From Smallanthus sonchifolius (lineage: Eukaryota > Streptophyta > Magnoliopsida > Asterales > Asteraceae): 64,000 nucleotides of DNA. Below are positions 9,575 to 21,820 of this stretch, one piece after another. Both the position numbers and the translations under genes were made by a program. The notes under the pieces were generated by a model. That model saw only the letters and a program-made list of their open reading frames with translations. It searched no databases and was not told the origin of the DNA. The stretch lies in assembly GCA_023525975.1 (NCBI GenBank), contig CM042032.1, positions 21,954,001-22,018,000 on the forward strand. Reading direction: 5' to 3'. The first letter of the stretch is position 1, and the number at the start of each line of letters is the position of its first letter.

Positions 9575-10738
9575 ATGGCAAATATGGTACAAGTAACGAA
9601 TATGTTCAATTATGATAATGAGATTGATACATCTCAAAAACCACTGAAGTTGTTGAATCTTGCTGATTATTCTAATTAGAAAGATAGGTTTGATCGGTTC
9701 GTATCTTTTACCGATACCAGTCTCTGGATTCCTATTTTAGAAGGTTATACGCATCCGACTTATTCGTGGATGGGACAGGATAATGTTCCAAAGCCGGTAT
9801 CAGCGTTAATGACTGAAGAAAAGTTGTTGTTTGATAGGGAAAAGAAAGCGATGGCAAGTATTTCGATGTCTCTTCCGAAGAAAATATATCGCAGTTTCAA
9901 ATAATTCAAGTCTTCTCAACAACTGTGGGAAGCATTACAGAAAAGATGTGAAGGCAGTTTGGATGTGAAGAAGAGTAGAAAAGAGCTACTGAAGAAGCAA
10001 CTCTTGGTCTTCAAACATTTTCAAAATGAATCCTTGGATGATCTTGCTACCAGATTTTATCATCTGCTTAGTGAACTGTCCAGTGCTTCTGTGGTATATG
10101 AAAATGAAGAAATTAATAATAAGTTCTTGGAGGCATTACCATCAAAATTTGATGTGTATACGGTTTTGATCAAAGAAAATATCAAGTACAAAACCATGTC
10201 TCTTGAAGAAGTTCTTGGGAAGATTCAATCGCATGACCTGAATATGAAGAAGAAGGAGACTAACATGGAGCATATCCAGGATCCTTAAATGTATTTTGCC
10301 AAGACTTCTGGTAAAACTGGTACAGGAGTTGCATTCATTTCTGGCGATGCTCAAGATTCTTCTAATGATCAGTGTTCTGGAGTTCCTATTCATTCTGGTC
10401 ATTCTAGTCATTCTGGATTTTCTACGACAACGGCTTCTACATCTTCTGGATTTCATATAAATCAAAAGGTTGCTGATGATTATCTAGCTATGTTTTCCTC
10501 ATTCATGGCTTCGTATGAGAATTTTATTGGAGGGAAAATTCATGATCCTAAGGTTATTAAAGAAGATTTCAGACAGATTGACCCTGTTGATCTGGAAGAA
10601 ATGAACATCCAATGGAATATGGCCATGTTGATGCGTCAAGCAAAGGATTTCTTGAAGAAAACTGGAAGAAAGTATATTGGATCTAATAGTCGATCACGCA
10701 TGGGATTTGCTAAAGAGTGTGTGAAGCAAAAAAGTTGA
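9575..10738 (+). pseudogene. Element 1: gag, N-terminal part, broken
   Basis: The start is the ATG at 9575 (MANMVQVTNMF), the first after the leader repeats. The frame shows Copia gag motifs (SLWIPILEGY, QQLWEALQKRCEG, LDDLATRFYHLLSEL). It is interrupted in frame by TAG at 9677, TAA near 9902 and TAA near 10286. At its end only FAKEC remains of a zinc knuckle: the expected first two cysteines and their surroundings are gone, apparently by a small deletion. A frameshift at an A-run near 10730 follows. Confidence 0.82.
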
Positions 10739-12599
10739 GTTTGATTCTGAGAAGAAGCAGAATAATTTTCAGAATAATCGTAATCAATCACATGGTTCAT
10801 CTGGAAATTTAAATCATGCATCTGCATCATCGGCATTGGTTGCACAGAATGATGAAAACTATGACTGGGGTATTCATCTAGAAGATTTAGTGGGTGCTGT
10901 AAGTCAAGCCTTTGTAGCAGAAATTCATTCTGAAAAATCAGAAGAGGTGACTGATGATGACAGTTCGAGTGATGGTTCAAGTGATGGTTCGAGTGATGGT
11001 GAAAGTGTGCAGATTGTTGATGAAGAGATAGAACAAGTGCAGAATATTGATTCTGATTTTGCATCAGGTGTTGCTGAAGATGATATTGTTCTAACACAAA
11101 AGGCTTCAGATGGTGCTGATTCAGAGAAAATTCCCATTGCCAAAGTTTCCATGGCAGACATGTCTGATCCGTCAAAGGTTAAAGACTCGGTTTGTCATAT
11201 TTACTGTTCTAATTGCATTACTGTTAAAGATAAATTGCAAAACTTCATGGATGATAACACAAACTTGATTTGTGATATGAAATCGATGCATTCTGTTAAT
11301 CAGAAACTGAAAGACAACGATAAATTGTGCATCGATAGAATTGAGTCTTTGAAAAGAGACTTAAATTCTCTGGGGTTGAAATATAAAGAACAAGCTTATC
11401 ATCTGGATATGGCTTATGCTGAAATAGAAAAACGAAATGAAGTTGTTGCTCAAAAGAATAAAGAAATTTCTGACAAAGAGTCTGAGGTGATCAAACTTCA
11501 TAGAAAGTTGGAAAATTTTACAAATTCTTCTGTTGTTTTGGATTATTTTAATTCAAATGTTGATCCTACTAAACGGGTTGCTGGGATTGGATTTGTTCCT
11601 CCACCATTTAATGCAAATTATGTGGTTGAACCTGAAATCATACATGAAGAGGAAATAGATCCAAAAACAGTATTGAAAGTAAACCTGGTAACTGGTGAGG
11701 ATATGATTTATGAATCTGATTCGGAGGATGAGGTATTTGATGAGTAGAAGGTCAAAGGTATTCCAAAAGAGGTGAAACTTGATGAACCAATAGTTGTAAA
11801 AACTGTTACCCGTGATAGATGCATTCTGACTAAACCTGATGAGGTGAAAGTCGTTACACCTAAGCTTTCCCCAATTTTACAATCAAGTGGTTTTGTCGCT
11901 GCTGGTCATCAAAAGGTCCATTCATAAAAGGTGCATACACAGGTTTATGTTCTAAAGAAATCAGTAAACTATTCTGGAAAATCTTCTGAAGCTTATTCCT
12001 CTGATGGTTCCTCAAACTCAAAGAATTCTTCTTACTTTAGAACTTATAAAGAAAGAAGAGTTTGTTTTCATTGCAACGAAGCTGGTCACATTCTGGTCAA
12101 TTGTCTTTATAAGAACCAGGGCAAATTGAAGACTGTTCCTTCACAACCAAAAGTGGTGAAGATTCTGAAAAGAACAGATGAGGGAAAGTCATCATTTAGT
12201 TTGGAGAAAAATACGTCCTATCGATCTTTTGTTAAATCCTCTGGATTTAAACAGCAGGATAAATTGAATTCTAAATCATTTGTGTGTCAAGAGAAACTTG
12301 AGATTCCTCATGTTAGAATTTCAAAAGATTCTCAATCTGAAGTTAAATTGTCTAGACCACAAAGGAGAAGACGAAACAGAAAATTGAAGAAAATTTTGGA
12401 AACATCGGAATCTGATAATAATATATCAAATAATGTTTTTCAAAATAATCAAAATGTGTCTCCTTTGAAAAAGTTTCTTGGTAAAACTTCTATTCCAAAA
12501 GTTAATGATAACATTGATTGTGAATTGCTAGAAGTTGTTTATTTTGATCAATCTGGACGACCCAAGACCACAATGGCTTGGGTTCCTATTTCTAACTGA
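10739..12599 (+). pseudogene. Element 1: gag C-terminal part with coiled coil and CCHC knuckle
   Basis: The frame resumes with an Asp/Ser repeat (SSDGSSDGSSDGES near 10965-11000) and a long Lys/Glu/Leu-rich coiled coil (about 11210-11520). In-frame stops lie at 11745 and near 11924. A zinc knuckle CFHCNEAGHILVNC (C-x2-C-x4-H-x4-C, about 12063-12104) follows, then a basic Ser/Asn-rich tail. Layout matches the gag linker of element A. Stops at 12597 and near 12615 separate it from the protease, in the same frame, so gag and pol were probably one reading frame or joined by readthrough. Confidence 0.78.
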
Positions 12600-13933
12600 T
12601 TTTCGTTGTTTATGTAGGAACAACCAAGGAGGACTATCAACAATACATGGTATGTGGATAGTGGTTGCTCTCGACATATGACAGGGAATATCAGATTGCT
12701 TGAAGATGTTAAAAATATTGATGGAGGTTATGTCGCTTTTGCGGGGAATAAAGGCGGGTACATAACTGGACAGGGTACTTTAAAGAATGATAAAGTCAAA
12801 TTTGAAAAGGTGAATTATGTGGAGCAGTTTGAACACAATCTTTTGAGTGTATCACAAGTTTATGACAAGAAGTTTTAGTTCCATTTCAATGATGCTGAGT
12901 GTTATATCTTGAAACCTGGTTTTGTTATTCCTGATGAATGGATTCTCATGAAGGCCCCGAGGAGAAATGACATGTATGTCCTTGACATGAGTGTCGCTAC
13001 TACAATGGATTCAATTCCTACATGTTTACTCTCCAAGGCGTCGGAATCAGATTCTATTTTGTGGCACAGGAAGCTAGCTCACATCAACTATCGGAAGATG
13101 AACTATATTGTTAAGAATGATCTGGTTCGTGGTATTACGAAGATGAAATTCTCAGTTCCTGATGATTGAATTCCTTGCAAGAAGGGGAAACAACGAAAGA
13201 AATCACACAAATCTAAATCGAAGAATTCTATCGTAACTCCTTTGGAGCTGCTGCATATGGATTTGTTCGGTCCGATTAGTATCAGGAGCATTGGTGGAAA
13301 ATCGTACTATTTGGTAGTAACGGATGATTTCTCTAGATTTTCATGGGTTAAGTTTCTTTCGTCTAAAGATGAAACCACTGAGTTGGTACAATACTTAATC
13401 CTGGGTTTGGAGAATTTATTCAATATGAAGGTCAAAAGAATTAGGAGTGACAATGGCAGCGAGTTTAAGAATAGCAAGATGGGCTTATTCTGTCTACAAA
13501 AGGGAATTCATCGTGAATTCAGTGCGCCATATGTTCCTCAACAAAATGGTGTTGCTGAACGAAAGAACAGGACATTGGTTGAAACGGCACGCACGATGCT
13601 TGCAGATTCTAAGCTTCCAGTTACTTTTTGGGCTGAAGCTGTGAATACTGCGTGTCATGTTTTGAACAGGGTCTTGACCGTCAAGCGACACAACAAGACT
13701 TGCTACGAGTTGCTAAATAATCGAAAGCCGAATCTGGATTGTTTACTACCTTTTGGTAATCCTTGCACCCTGTTGAAAGTTCGAGATGTCCCAACAAAAT
13801 TCAGTGCTAAGGCTATTGAAGGATTTTTCTGGGGTGTGTTGCTAATTCGACTACCAAGAGGGTTTATAACAAAGAGACGCGCCAAGTTGAAGAATGGTTC
13901 CATATTGACTGTTCAAATCGGTCTTTACCTCAA
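12600..13933 (+). pseudogene. Element 1: protease and integrase, broken
   Basis: The protease site VDSGCSRHMTG begins near 12656. A TAG at 12876 lies at its end. The GAG-pre-integrase segment includes LWHRKLAH, and a stop near 13167 sits in the zinc-binding region. The integrase core starts with LLHMDLFGP (first D near 13260), then RSDNGSEF (second D near 13450), and the E in VAERKNRTL (near 13560). A frameshift around 13830-13860 destroys the end of the core. The catalytic triad is still visible, but no intact enzyme can be made. Confidence 0.85.
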
Positions 13934-15917
13934 ATGGCGATTGGACCAGATTGGGCATTTGATTACGAAAACTTATTCCAGTCTTTTCATTTACCTTCTG
14001 ATATTTCTCCTGATGAAGCTGCTGTTCTCTATGATTCATGTCAGGATGCACAGCACAATGACTTTCTACCAAATACAGTTCCAAATTCATCGGTTCCATC
14101 TACTTCTGCTCCCGATCCTAATGTTGCTTCTTGTTCGGGACCACAAGATTCAGAAAGTGAGGAAGACAATGCTATTTTTCAAGATTCTTCTGCTGATCCT
14201 TTGTTGGGTGATGATCTATTACCTTCGACACAGGATTCAGGGGAGATTCCTACAAATTTAGACTCGGAAATTCCAATTAATCATGATTTGTCTTATCAAT
14301 CTGATACCACTCGTGTTGAACTGATACCACTCGTGTTGAAGTGTTACAGGTTCCTGAGGTCGCTTCCATCAAGGAACTCACATTCATGTTTTATTTCTCA
14401 GGTCGAACCCAAAAATGTTGAAATGGCTTTAAATGATAACAATTGGATAGAGGCTATGCAGGAAGAATTTGCTCAGTTTGACAAACTTAGGGTTTGGAAT
14501 CTTGTAGATCTTCCGAAGGGTGTATATCCGATTGGTACTAAATGGGTGTTTCAATGTAAAAAAGACGATCGAGGTGTCGTGGTAAGAAACAAAGCAAGAT
14601 TAGTTATCCAGGGCTTCAATCAACAAGAAGGAATTGATTACACCGAGGTTTATGTGCCTGTTGCGAGGCTTGAAGCTATACGACTGTTTCTATCTTTTGC
14701 TTCTTATAAAGGTTTTAAGGTGTTTCAATTGGATGTGAAAAGTGCGTTTTTATATGGTAAGGTCAAGGAGGAAGTTTATGTTTGTCAGCCGCCGGGGTTT
14801 GAATATCCACTTAATCCGAATATGGTTTTCAAGCTTGATAAGGCCCTCTATGGTCTTCATCAGGCTCCTCGAGCATGGTATGAAACATTGTCCGCACATC
14901 TTTTGGCAAATGATTTTGTTCGTGGCACGATTGACTCGACCTTATTCATAAAGAAATCAGAGGGAGATTACCTACTGGTGCATATATATGTGGACGATAT
15001 TATTTTTGGCTCAACAAATGAAGGGTTATGCAAAGATTTTGAGAGTGTAATGAAGTCGAAGTTTGAAATGTCAGCTATGGGGAGTTATCGTTTTTCTTAG
15101 GTTTACAAGTAAATCAAAAGGAAGATGGTTTCTTTATTCATCAGTCCAAGTATGTCAAAGACATCTTGAGCCGGTTCAAGATGGAGGACTGTACCCCATA
15201 TGATACTCCGATTCCGGTCAATCATAAGTTGAATTCTGACCCGGATGGAAAAGATGTGGATTGTCGACTTTACAGAGCAATGATTGGATCTCTCATGTAC
15301 TTAACCGCTTCAAGGCCAGATATAATGTTCGCTGTGTGCATCTGTTCCAGATTTCAGGAAAAACCAAAAGAATCTCACTTAATAGCTGTAAAAAGAATCT
15401 TTCGTTATTTGAAAGGAAAACAAAGATTGAGACTATGGTATCCACATGGTTCTAACTTTGATTTCAATGCTTATACTGATTCCGATTTTGGTGGTTGTTG
15501 TTTGGACAGGAAATCTACAACAGGTGGTTGCCAGTTCTTGGGTAATCGACTTGTTTCCTGGCAATGCAAAAAGCAAACCATAGTCTCCATTTCTACATGC
15601 GAAGCAGAATACATCGCTGCTGCAAGTTGTTGTTCACAGATCCTGTGGATACAACAGCAATTAAGAGATTACGGTTTGAATTTCACATTATTAATAATAA
15701 TGCTACAATGTCTATAACTAATAATCATGTTAAGCACAGTAAAACAAAGCACATTGAGATTAGATATCATTTTATTCGTGATTGTGCAGAGAAAAGGTTG
15801 ATTGAGCTGGTAAAGGTTCACACTGATGATAATTTTGCTGATTTGTTTACCAAGGCATTTGATCGTACCAGGTTTGAATTTCTAATCAAAATGATAGGTA
15901 TGATCAATCCCGAATAA
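13934..15917 (+). pseudogene. Element 1: integrase tail, reverse transcriptase and RNase H, broken
   Basis: An acidic Ser/Pro-rich linker is followed by RT: KWVFQCKKDDRG, ARLVIQGF, QLDVKSAFLYG, ALYGLHQAPRAWY and the catalytic box YVDDIIFGS (about 14985-15010). A frameshift lies at about 15090. RNase H has TDSDFGG (about 15477), CEAEYIA (about 15600) and, after another shift near 15690, HSKTKHIEIRYHFIRD and DLFTKAF. The stop is at 15915. A 20-base direct duplication at 14303-14342 adds a small insertion before RT. These signatures are Ty1/Copia. Confidence 0.88.
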
Positions 15918-17159
15918 AAGTTCTTCAAAATCAGATTTTCATGGAAAATTTTGTTTTTAATTTCTTTTATTGCTTTATTACATTTATGTATTTTAAATTT
16001 TTAGTCAAAAAGTTAATTTATAAAAAGTCAAAACAAATTGAAAATGTAAAATTTGACATCATTTGAAGTTAGAGAAGAAATGATAGTACATCAGTGATTA
16101 GTTCATTTCAAATGACCTTAGTAGACCTTTGATATATGTTTGATTAAACTGAGTTGATTTGATCTAAATTTCAAAGTCTGCAAAAATGAGAAATGATAGT
16201 GTTGTGCATGCTCTAATCTTGATAATCTGTTTTCAAATTTGTGTATGAGTTTTGAAACTTGAATTGTCAATAGACTAAAAGCGTTTTGAAACTAATAGTA
16301 GTGTGAAAATTAAATATGATATAATTACATATGTGATTTGAATCCATTATACGCCTGGGTGTGTGTGTAAAAGATCATTATCAGATAAAGAATACATGGT
16401 TTTAAAGAATTTCATGAGACCAATATCAAATTATATCTTTAGCACAAATCTATTTCAGTTCACATTACTGCCCATGCCACGAAAAACATGCAATGTTTTG
16501 TTGAACTAAGATATGCTTTCAAAATCTGTTGAAACATATATTCGCCCTTGAATCAGTTAGATACATCATCTAGTCTGACTCCATTGAAACTTATCCAGAT
16601 AATAGTTGGATCCTCATACCTGAATCTGTTGATTCTCATTATACAACCAATTCATTAGAATCTTCTGATTCTGAATCATCATGATTCTTATATCCTTTAG
16701 GATCTGCTTCTATTCTTGTGCTAATTGAGATAATTTCATCTTGGAAATTGATCTAATCTTAAAATAAACGGTATATGTCTTGAAGATAGTGCAAATTATA
16801 TTTTTGTTTGTCATATATGTGGGGTACACGATGTTTTTCATCTAAATGGTACTAAATCACATGAATTTGGAGGATAAACGCTTATAGTTTCAAATAATAT
16901 AATATTGACAAATTTAAGAATTCATGCTTTATATTCGGATGAATAATTGAGCATTTCATAACCTGATCTTATTTACTTTGAAATTTATCGCGTATCATTT
17001 CAAATATTATTCAAATTGAATGATTTATAAATACTGAAAAAGATACATAGAGTACAAGATGAGTTGGATTGTTTCATATCATAGGTTACCCTTGGTTATT
17101 GCTAAAATGTGTAATGAACTACTCGGATACTGATATGATCTTCTTACTCATGATGTTCA
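15918..17159 (+). other. Element 1: non-coding spacer after pol
   Basis: This AT-rich stretch has no reading frame of note and no strong repeats. It lies between the pol stop and the env-like gene. Confidence 0.6.
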
Positions 17160-17267
17160 TTCAAAAATATGTGATTTCAGTTTATACAGATAAAAATTCA
17201 AAAATATGTGTTTCCGTTTGTAAAGATAAAAATCCAAAAATATGTGATTCCGTTTGTATAGATAAAA
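17160..17267 (+). repeat. Element 1: three tandem copies of a 36-37 bp unit
   Basis: Three consecutive units start with TTCAAAAATATGTG or a close variant and end in AGATAAAA. They encode an in-frame KICxSVxxDK repeat in one frame, which I regard as incidental. Confidence 0.75.
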
Positions 17268-17419
17268 TTCAAAAAGATTTTATTTTTTATTTTCCATGAA
17301 AATTGTAATCTTTTATTAAATTGTTCGGAATTGGATCAAATACATGCTACTGACGGAAGTTTAGGAAGTGACGGATTGAAAGTAGGTAAAAATTTGTTCA
17401 AGGGAAAAGTTGAATTTCA

Positions 17420-17557
17420 TTAAGTTCGCCTAAATCTGGTGAAGCGAACTTCATATGTTCGCCTGATGTGGGTGAAGCGAACTTATTATGTTCGCCTAGG
17501 GCTTGTTAAGCGAACTTAACAAGTTCGCCTAAATAAGCGAACTTAATCTGTATAAAG
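17420..17557 (+). promoter_or_regulatory. Element 1: internal palindrome cluster followed by TATAAAG, candidate env-like promoter
   Basis: Three near-complete family palindromes (17443-17462, 17477-17495, 17510-17528) and half-sites on either side are followed by TATAAAG at 17551-17557. This repeats the LTR arrangement. A possible splice donor, AAG followed by GTAATT, lies near 17706, and a good acceptor ends at 18181, directly before the env-like ATG. Confidence 0.55.
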
Positions 17558-17946
17558 GTTGTCCAGGCGAACTTAGTCATTCATCGTCTTCCCAGTTTAA
17601 GCGAACTTGTCTGATACATAGTAAAAATTTTAACTTTTCAAATTAAGTGGTTGTTGGGTGGTTAATCAGTACATTCTAGCTCGAAATTGAATTGCGAACA
17701 TAACTAAGGTAATTTCATTGATTTTCGTCCGTTCAATTGTGAGAAAAATAAGGTTTTTGTCTCGGTTTTATTCGTGTGACAGTTTTGACCTAATTGTTGT
17801 TCTATCTGCCTTAAATCTTGAAATTGATCATTGTTTTTGACTTAGTAATACTAATCGAGTTGTGTACAATGCTTATTTCATGATTTCCACATGTTTTGAA
17901 AGAAATTTGATTTATGAGATTGAATTTGAAATGACAGACAATTCAG

Positions 17947-18028
17947 GCGAACTTGTTCAAGCGAACTTGTCTAGGCGAACTTAACAAGTTCGCCTCTTGA
18001 AACACTAAGCGAACTTATTAAGTTCGCC
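17947..18028 (+). repeat. Element 1: second internal cluster of family palindromes
   Basis: Half-sites and two complete palindromes, one with centre AAC and one with centre ATT, lie 150-230 bases upstream of the env-like ATG and inside the proposed leader intron. Confidence 0.85.
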
Positions 18029-18181
18029 TAGGGGTCAGAAGGGTTTTTGGACTTGTCAAAATTTTTGTGTGTTTGAAATTTTTAAAAAAAAAATTTTTGT
18101 TTTGTTTTTTGTTTCAAATTTTTTTCGTGTTGTTTGTGTTTGTTATTTGTCTAATATGTTTGTTGTCCAAATATTTTTCAG

Positions 18182-21111
18182 ATGGCTCGTCGTGTCGAAT
18201 ACAAACATAACTAGGTGGCATTGTTAGATTCTAACATGTCCGAGGCCACTTTCAAGGGATTATCGGATTTCTGAATCGCTCACGACTTTGTGTCGCATTA
18301 TCTACCGATTCATACATCAGTCTGGTGTATATTCAACAGTTTTGGGACACAGTTCATTCAGATACTGACGTAGAACCTCATGTTCTTCGTGCCACTATCA
18401 ACAATACGGAGATTGCTATATCTGAAGAAACTATTCGTGCTGCTCTTGTACTAGGTGGTGTTGCTGATGATCCTATATCATATCCTAATCCTTTAATCAT
18501 GGGATGCTTTCAGAGGATGGGTTACCGTGGATGCCCTAATGATACACAAGCACGTAAAGGTGGTTTGGTGGGTGAATGGAGATATTTCATGCATGTAATT
18601 ATCCAATGCCTTTCTCCTCGTAAAGCTGGTACAGATGGCTTAAAGACTTCTCTTCAAGCTGCAATGGTAGCTTTGACGTTGAACAAACGATTCAATTTTG
18701 CACGATATATCTATCGGGAAATGGTTATGCAAATCACACCTACTGAAGGTCAAGGATTCCTTATGTATCCTCGGTTCATCCAGATGATTCTAAATCATCT
18801 TCTTCCTGATCTCCCACAGCATCCGATTAGATTAACTTTGACGCCGATGTCCAAGCGTATCTTTACGGATTGCACTAAAGTGAAACAACAGAATCAAGCG
18901 TTGATTCCTGTTAATACTCCATTGTTTGGTCACTTAATCAATCCTGATTATGTTGAACCACCGAATGACAACTGGTTTCATCCTGATGAGATAGCTCAAG
19001 TACAAGGTCAGAATGTTCAACAACAACAACAACAACCACAACAACCTATTCCACAAATACAAGTTCAACAACAACAACAAGTTCCCGTACAACAACCTAT
19101 TCCACAAGTATAAGTTCCACAACAACAAGTTCCACAACATCAAATTCCTATTCAAGAACAAGTTCCAATTCCACAAGCTCAGGTTGATATACCTGTTAAT
19201 GAACTTGTTCTAGAAGAGGTCATTCATGAACATGAACAAGATCTAGGGATGAATATGGATGACTTTGTTGATGAAGCTGTGAACTCGCCCATTCATGAAG
19301 CTGAAGGGAATGTGGTGACAGATAATGAGTCGAGTTCTAGCTCAAGTGATACAATTTTACCTATTTCTGAAGAAACCGATTCTGATGAGTCTAGAGATTT
19401 TTCCTCAGATCATTATGAAAGGTTGGCTCGTATACCATTAGCTAATGCTGGTAAAAGCCTTAAATCTACATCCAAAAGACAACGACGTAAGTCTGTTCGG
19501 GATCCTCCTTCCGGATCAGTACTTGGAAAAAGAACATTAGTGGATGAGAGTTCTAACAGTGATTTTAATCCGGATCCTAAAGCACAAAAGCTTATGGCTG
19601 CTTCAATTGCTGCTGCTCAATCTTCTCAAGGTGTAGAGGATGCTACCTTTGTTGCTTCCTTAATTGTCACACCTCCACGTTCTAAAGATCCATCTCCTGT
19701 TCAAACTCATGTTCCTCGTGTGATTATTCCGACTCCTAGTACTTCAGTGCCTCAATCTTCGGCTGGTCCTAAGCCTTCTGATTCTGATAGGATTACTTTC
19801 CTTGAATCGCAAGTGCTTGCTTTACAAACTCAGGTGGATACTCTTGTATCTACTGATACTCAACGACAGCTGGTGATTCAGACTCAAGCTACGCAGATTG
19901 CTGCTATGCAGGCATTAGTGTCCAAACTTGTTGCGCGTCTTGACGCTCAGGGGGAGTTAAGGATACGTGATGCATGTCACACTGAGTCTATTCAAAGACA
20001 TGATGATGAATACAATGATCCTTCTAGTAATATTGAGGGTGATCGTCAATACGCTGACGTTAATCCTATATCTAAAGTTCAGGGGGAGTCGACATCACAA
20101 TCCATTGATGGAAACAAAGATACTTCTGGAGTTAATGAAGAAGAAATCTTATTATTGGAGTTCTTTGCAGAGTCTGAGGAGGAAGAAGCTGAAAAGATAG
20201 CATGTCTTGATGACATTGATGAATTATTCAATGACATAAAAGATGATGTATCATATAATGAAATAGAAGAAGGAGAGATAGTGGAGATAGAGATAGAGAA
20301 AAGTCAAGACAAAGTGATTTATGAAGGTTGTGATGGTCTTAATGTTCCTTATAACTTCATCCAAGATGATGTTATTCCTGAGTTTAATTATGAAGGAGCA
20401 ACAGTTTCTATGGACTCATTTGAAGACATCACAATGCCTGAAGATACTGTTGATTCGAAGATTGATACTGATGATGAAAACGTTCAATCCAATACAGATG
20501 TTGAAGCTGATACTACTCATACTGAGTCTCCAAAGGTGAAAGAATAACCTGTGATGTACAGAAATACATGTATGACCAGAGAACAGTGGAGAGAAGTTGT
20601 AAATAGCTGGATGAAGGTGCTACCCAAGTCTCAAGCACAACATGCTCAGAAAGAAAACTATGTGAATAAAGAGAGGTGTGTAAGAAGAATCATAAGTTGG
20701 TTTTATGATAATGAAACAAAATTATTTGCTATTAAAAGATTTGATGGTGTTCAGTACTTAAAGCCGAGGATCAAGTATTTCAATACCTTGCCAAGGTGTG
20801 AAATGAATGGTCTAGCTTCAAAGCCACTTATTAATAGATCCAAGTTTGGATTAGCTGATGTGATAGCAAATCTGATCAAGAGAGAAGGTGGTTCGGGGAA
20901 GTATGAAAGGATAAAGCCTCAAAAAGGAAAGAGAGTGAAGAACATAGATCAAAAGACTGGGAAAGTGACCTGGAAGTACAAATTCAAACCAGTACGTGCT
21001 GTACACAGGATACCATTGAAGAAGATTCCTCAAGATTTCCTTAGGAATATGAAATGGTGGTATGTCGATGTTAATACTGGTGAAGCAAGGATTGAAGACA
21101 AAGATAATTAG
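18182..21111 (+). pseudogene. Element 1: Sirevirus env-like ORF, broken
   Basis: The ATG at 18182 directly follows TATTTTTCAG, a strong 3' splice acceptor. After early stops and a frameshift before 18325 the frame runs to 21111, with in-frame TAA codons at 19111 and 20545. Three parts are visible. The N-terminal domain (about 18325-18850) has YIQQFWDTV, ISEETIRAAL, RYFMHVIIQCLS and FLMYPRFIQMIL. The middle is Gln-rich, then acidic and Ser-rich, with a Q/L/V coiled-coil-like run near 19800-19950. The C-terminal domain is basic (WFYDNETKLFAIKRFDG near 20700). The N-terminal domain matches the ORF at the same place in element B. No signal peptide or clear membrane segment is seen, so envelope function is not supported by sequence. 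Confidence 0.75.
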
Positions 21112-21353
21112 GTCATTGTATGTTTTTATGACGTAATGAATCTTATCAATTTTTCAAAGAAAGATCAGAGAACACTGAGAAAGAATGAAATCATGTTCAC
21201 TGATGAATGGAAAGAACAAGGATTGCAGTACAAGAGAGTGTTGGAGATATGTAGAAGATATGGAGTGCATGCAGGAAGCAGATTACCGGATAATTGGAAG
21301 AGCTCATCATAAAGACAGAAGACTGAAGATCAAGCTATTGTCAAGGGGGAGTC
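19948..21353 (+). other. Element 1: three polypurine-tract-like copies
   Basis: CAGGGGGAG occurs at 19948-19956 and 20080-20088, inside the env-like ORF, and CAAGGGGGAG at 21342-21351, two bases before the 3' LTR. The last is the functional-position tract for plus-strand priming. Repeated tracts are, as I recall, a known Sirevirus trait. Confidence 0.7.
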
Positions 21354-21820
21354 TGTTAGGACATAGTTTGTAATGACAAAAGCTTTGTAATAGTTTAGAT
21401 CTAATGTCTTTATGTTTTTGTAATGTAATAATGTTCTAAGTGTTTTATGCAAGTTATGCTAGAGGCGAACTTGTTAAGTTCACCTAGTCTAACAGAGGCG
21501 AACTTGTTAAGTTCGCTTAAGTTTATCTGAGGCGAACTTGTTAAGTTCGCTTAGTCTGTTAGAGGCGAACTTCAGTAGTATATATATAGATGTTTACAGA
21601 GTCAGTTTGTAATAGAACAAAATCGATCAGAACTAGAACAGAGTTGAAAGATTGAGTCTGTAAACTCTATTGTGATTGGAATACAAGAGTGAACGTTATT
21701 TACTTGATTGTCTATATTTTCTTTTGTGTATGCAATCGTTGATTCGTTGGATTCCGCACTTCGAGTTAACGACACGTCTTATCACGAGAACGATCTGTAG
21801 AAGTGCCATGAGGACCTACA
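21354..21820 (+). repeat. Element 1: 3' LTR (467 bp)
   Basis: It starts TGTTAGGACATAG and ends GAGGACCTACA. Compared with the 5' LTR it has lost part of the fourth palindrome and has scattered substitutions. Confidence 0.95.

Larger units (their letters stand above)
8538..21820 (+). mobile_element. Element 1: complete Copia/Sirevirus-like retrotransposon with env-like ORF (13.3 kb)
   Basis: Direct LTRs (8538-9027 and 21354-21820), a tRNA-iMet primer-binding site at 9030, gag, protease, integrase, RT, RNase H, a 2.3-kb spacer, a long env-like ORF and a polypurine tract (21342-21351) are all present in order. Domain order and the third ORF fit Sireviruses. Every ORF is broken by stops or frameshifts. 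The LTRs differ by a deletion in the last palindrome of the 3' copy plus scattered substitutions, so the insertion is not recent. Confidence 0.93.

Noticed and set aside
14303..14342. 20-base perfect tandem duplication in element 1
   Set aside because: It is a single small duplication in a dead linker region, with no further significance that I can see.
18934..19213. Asn/Leu-rich ORFs on both strands
   Set aside because: They are other frames of the CAA repeat that encodes polyglutamine in the env-like ORF of element 1.
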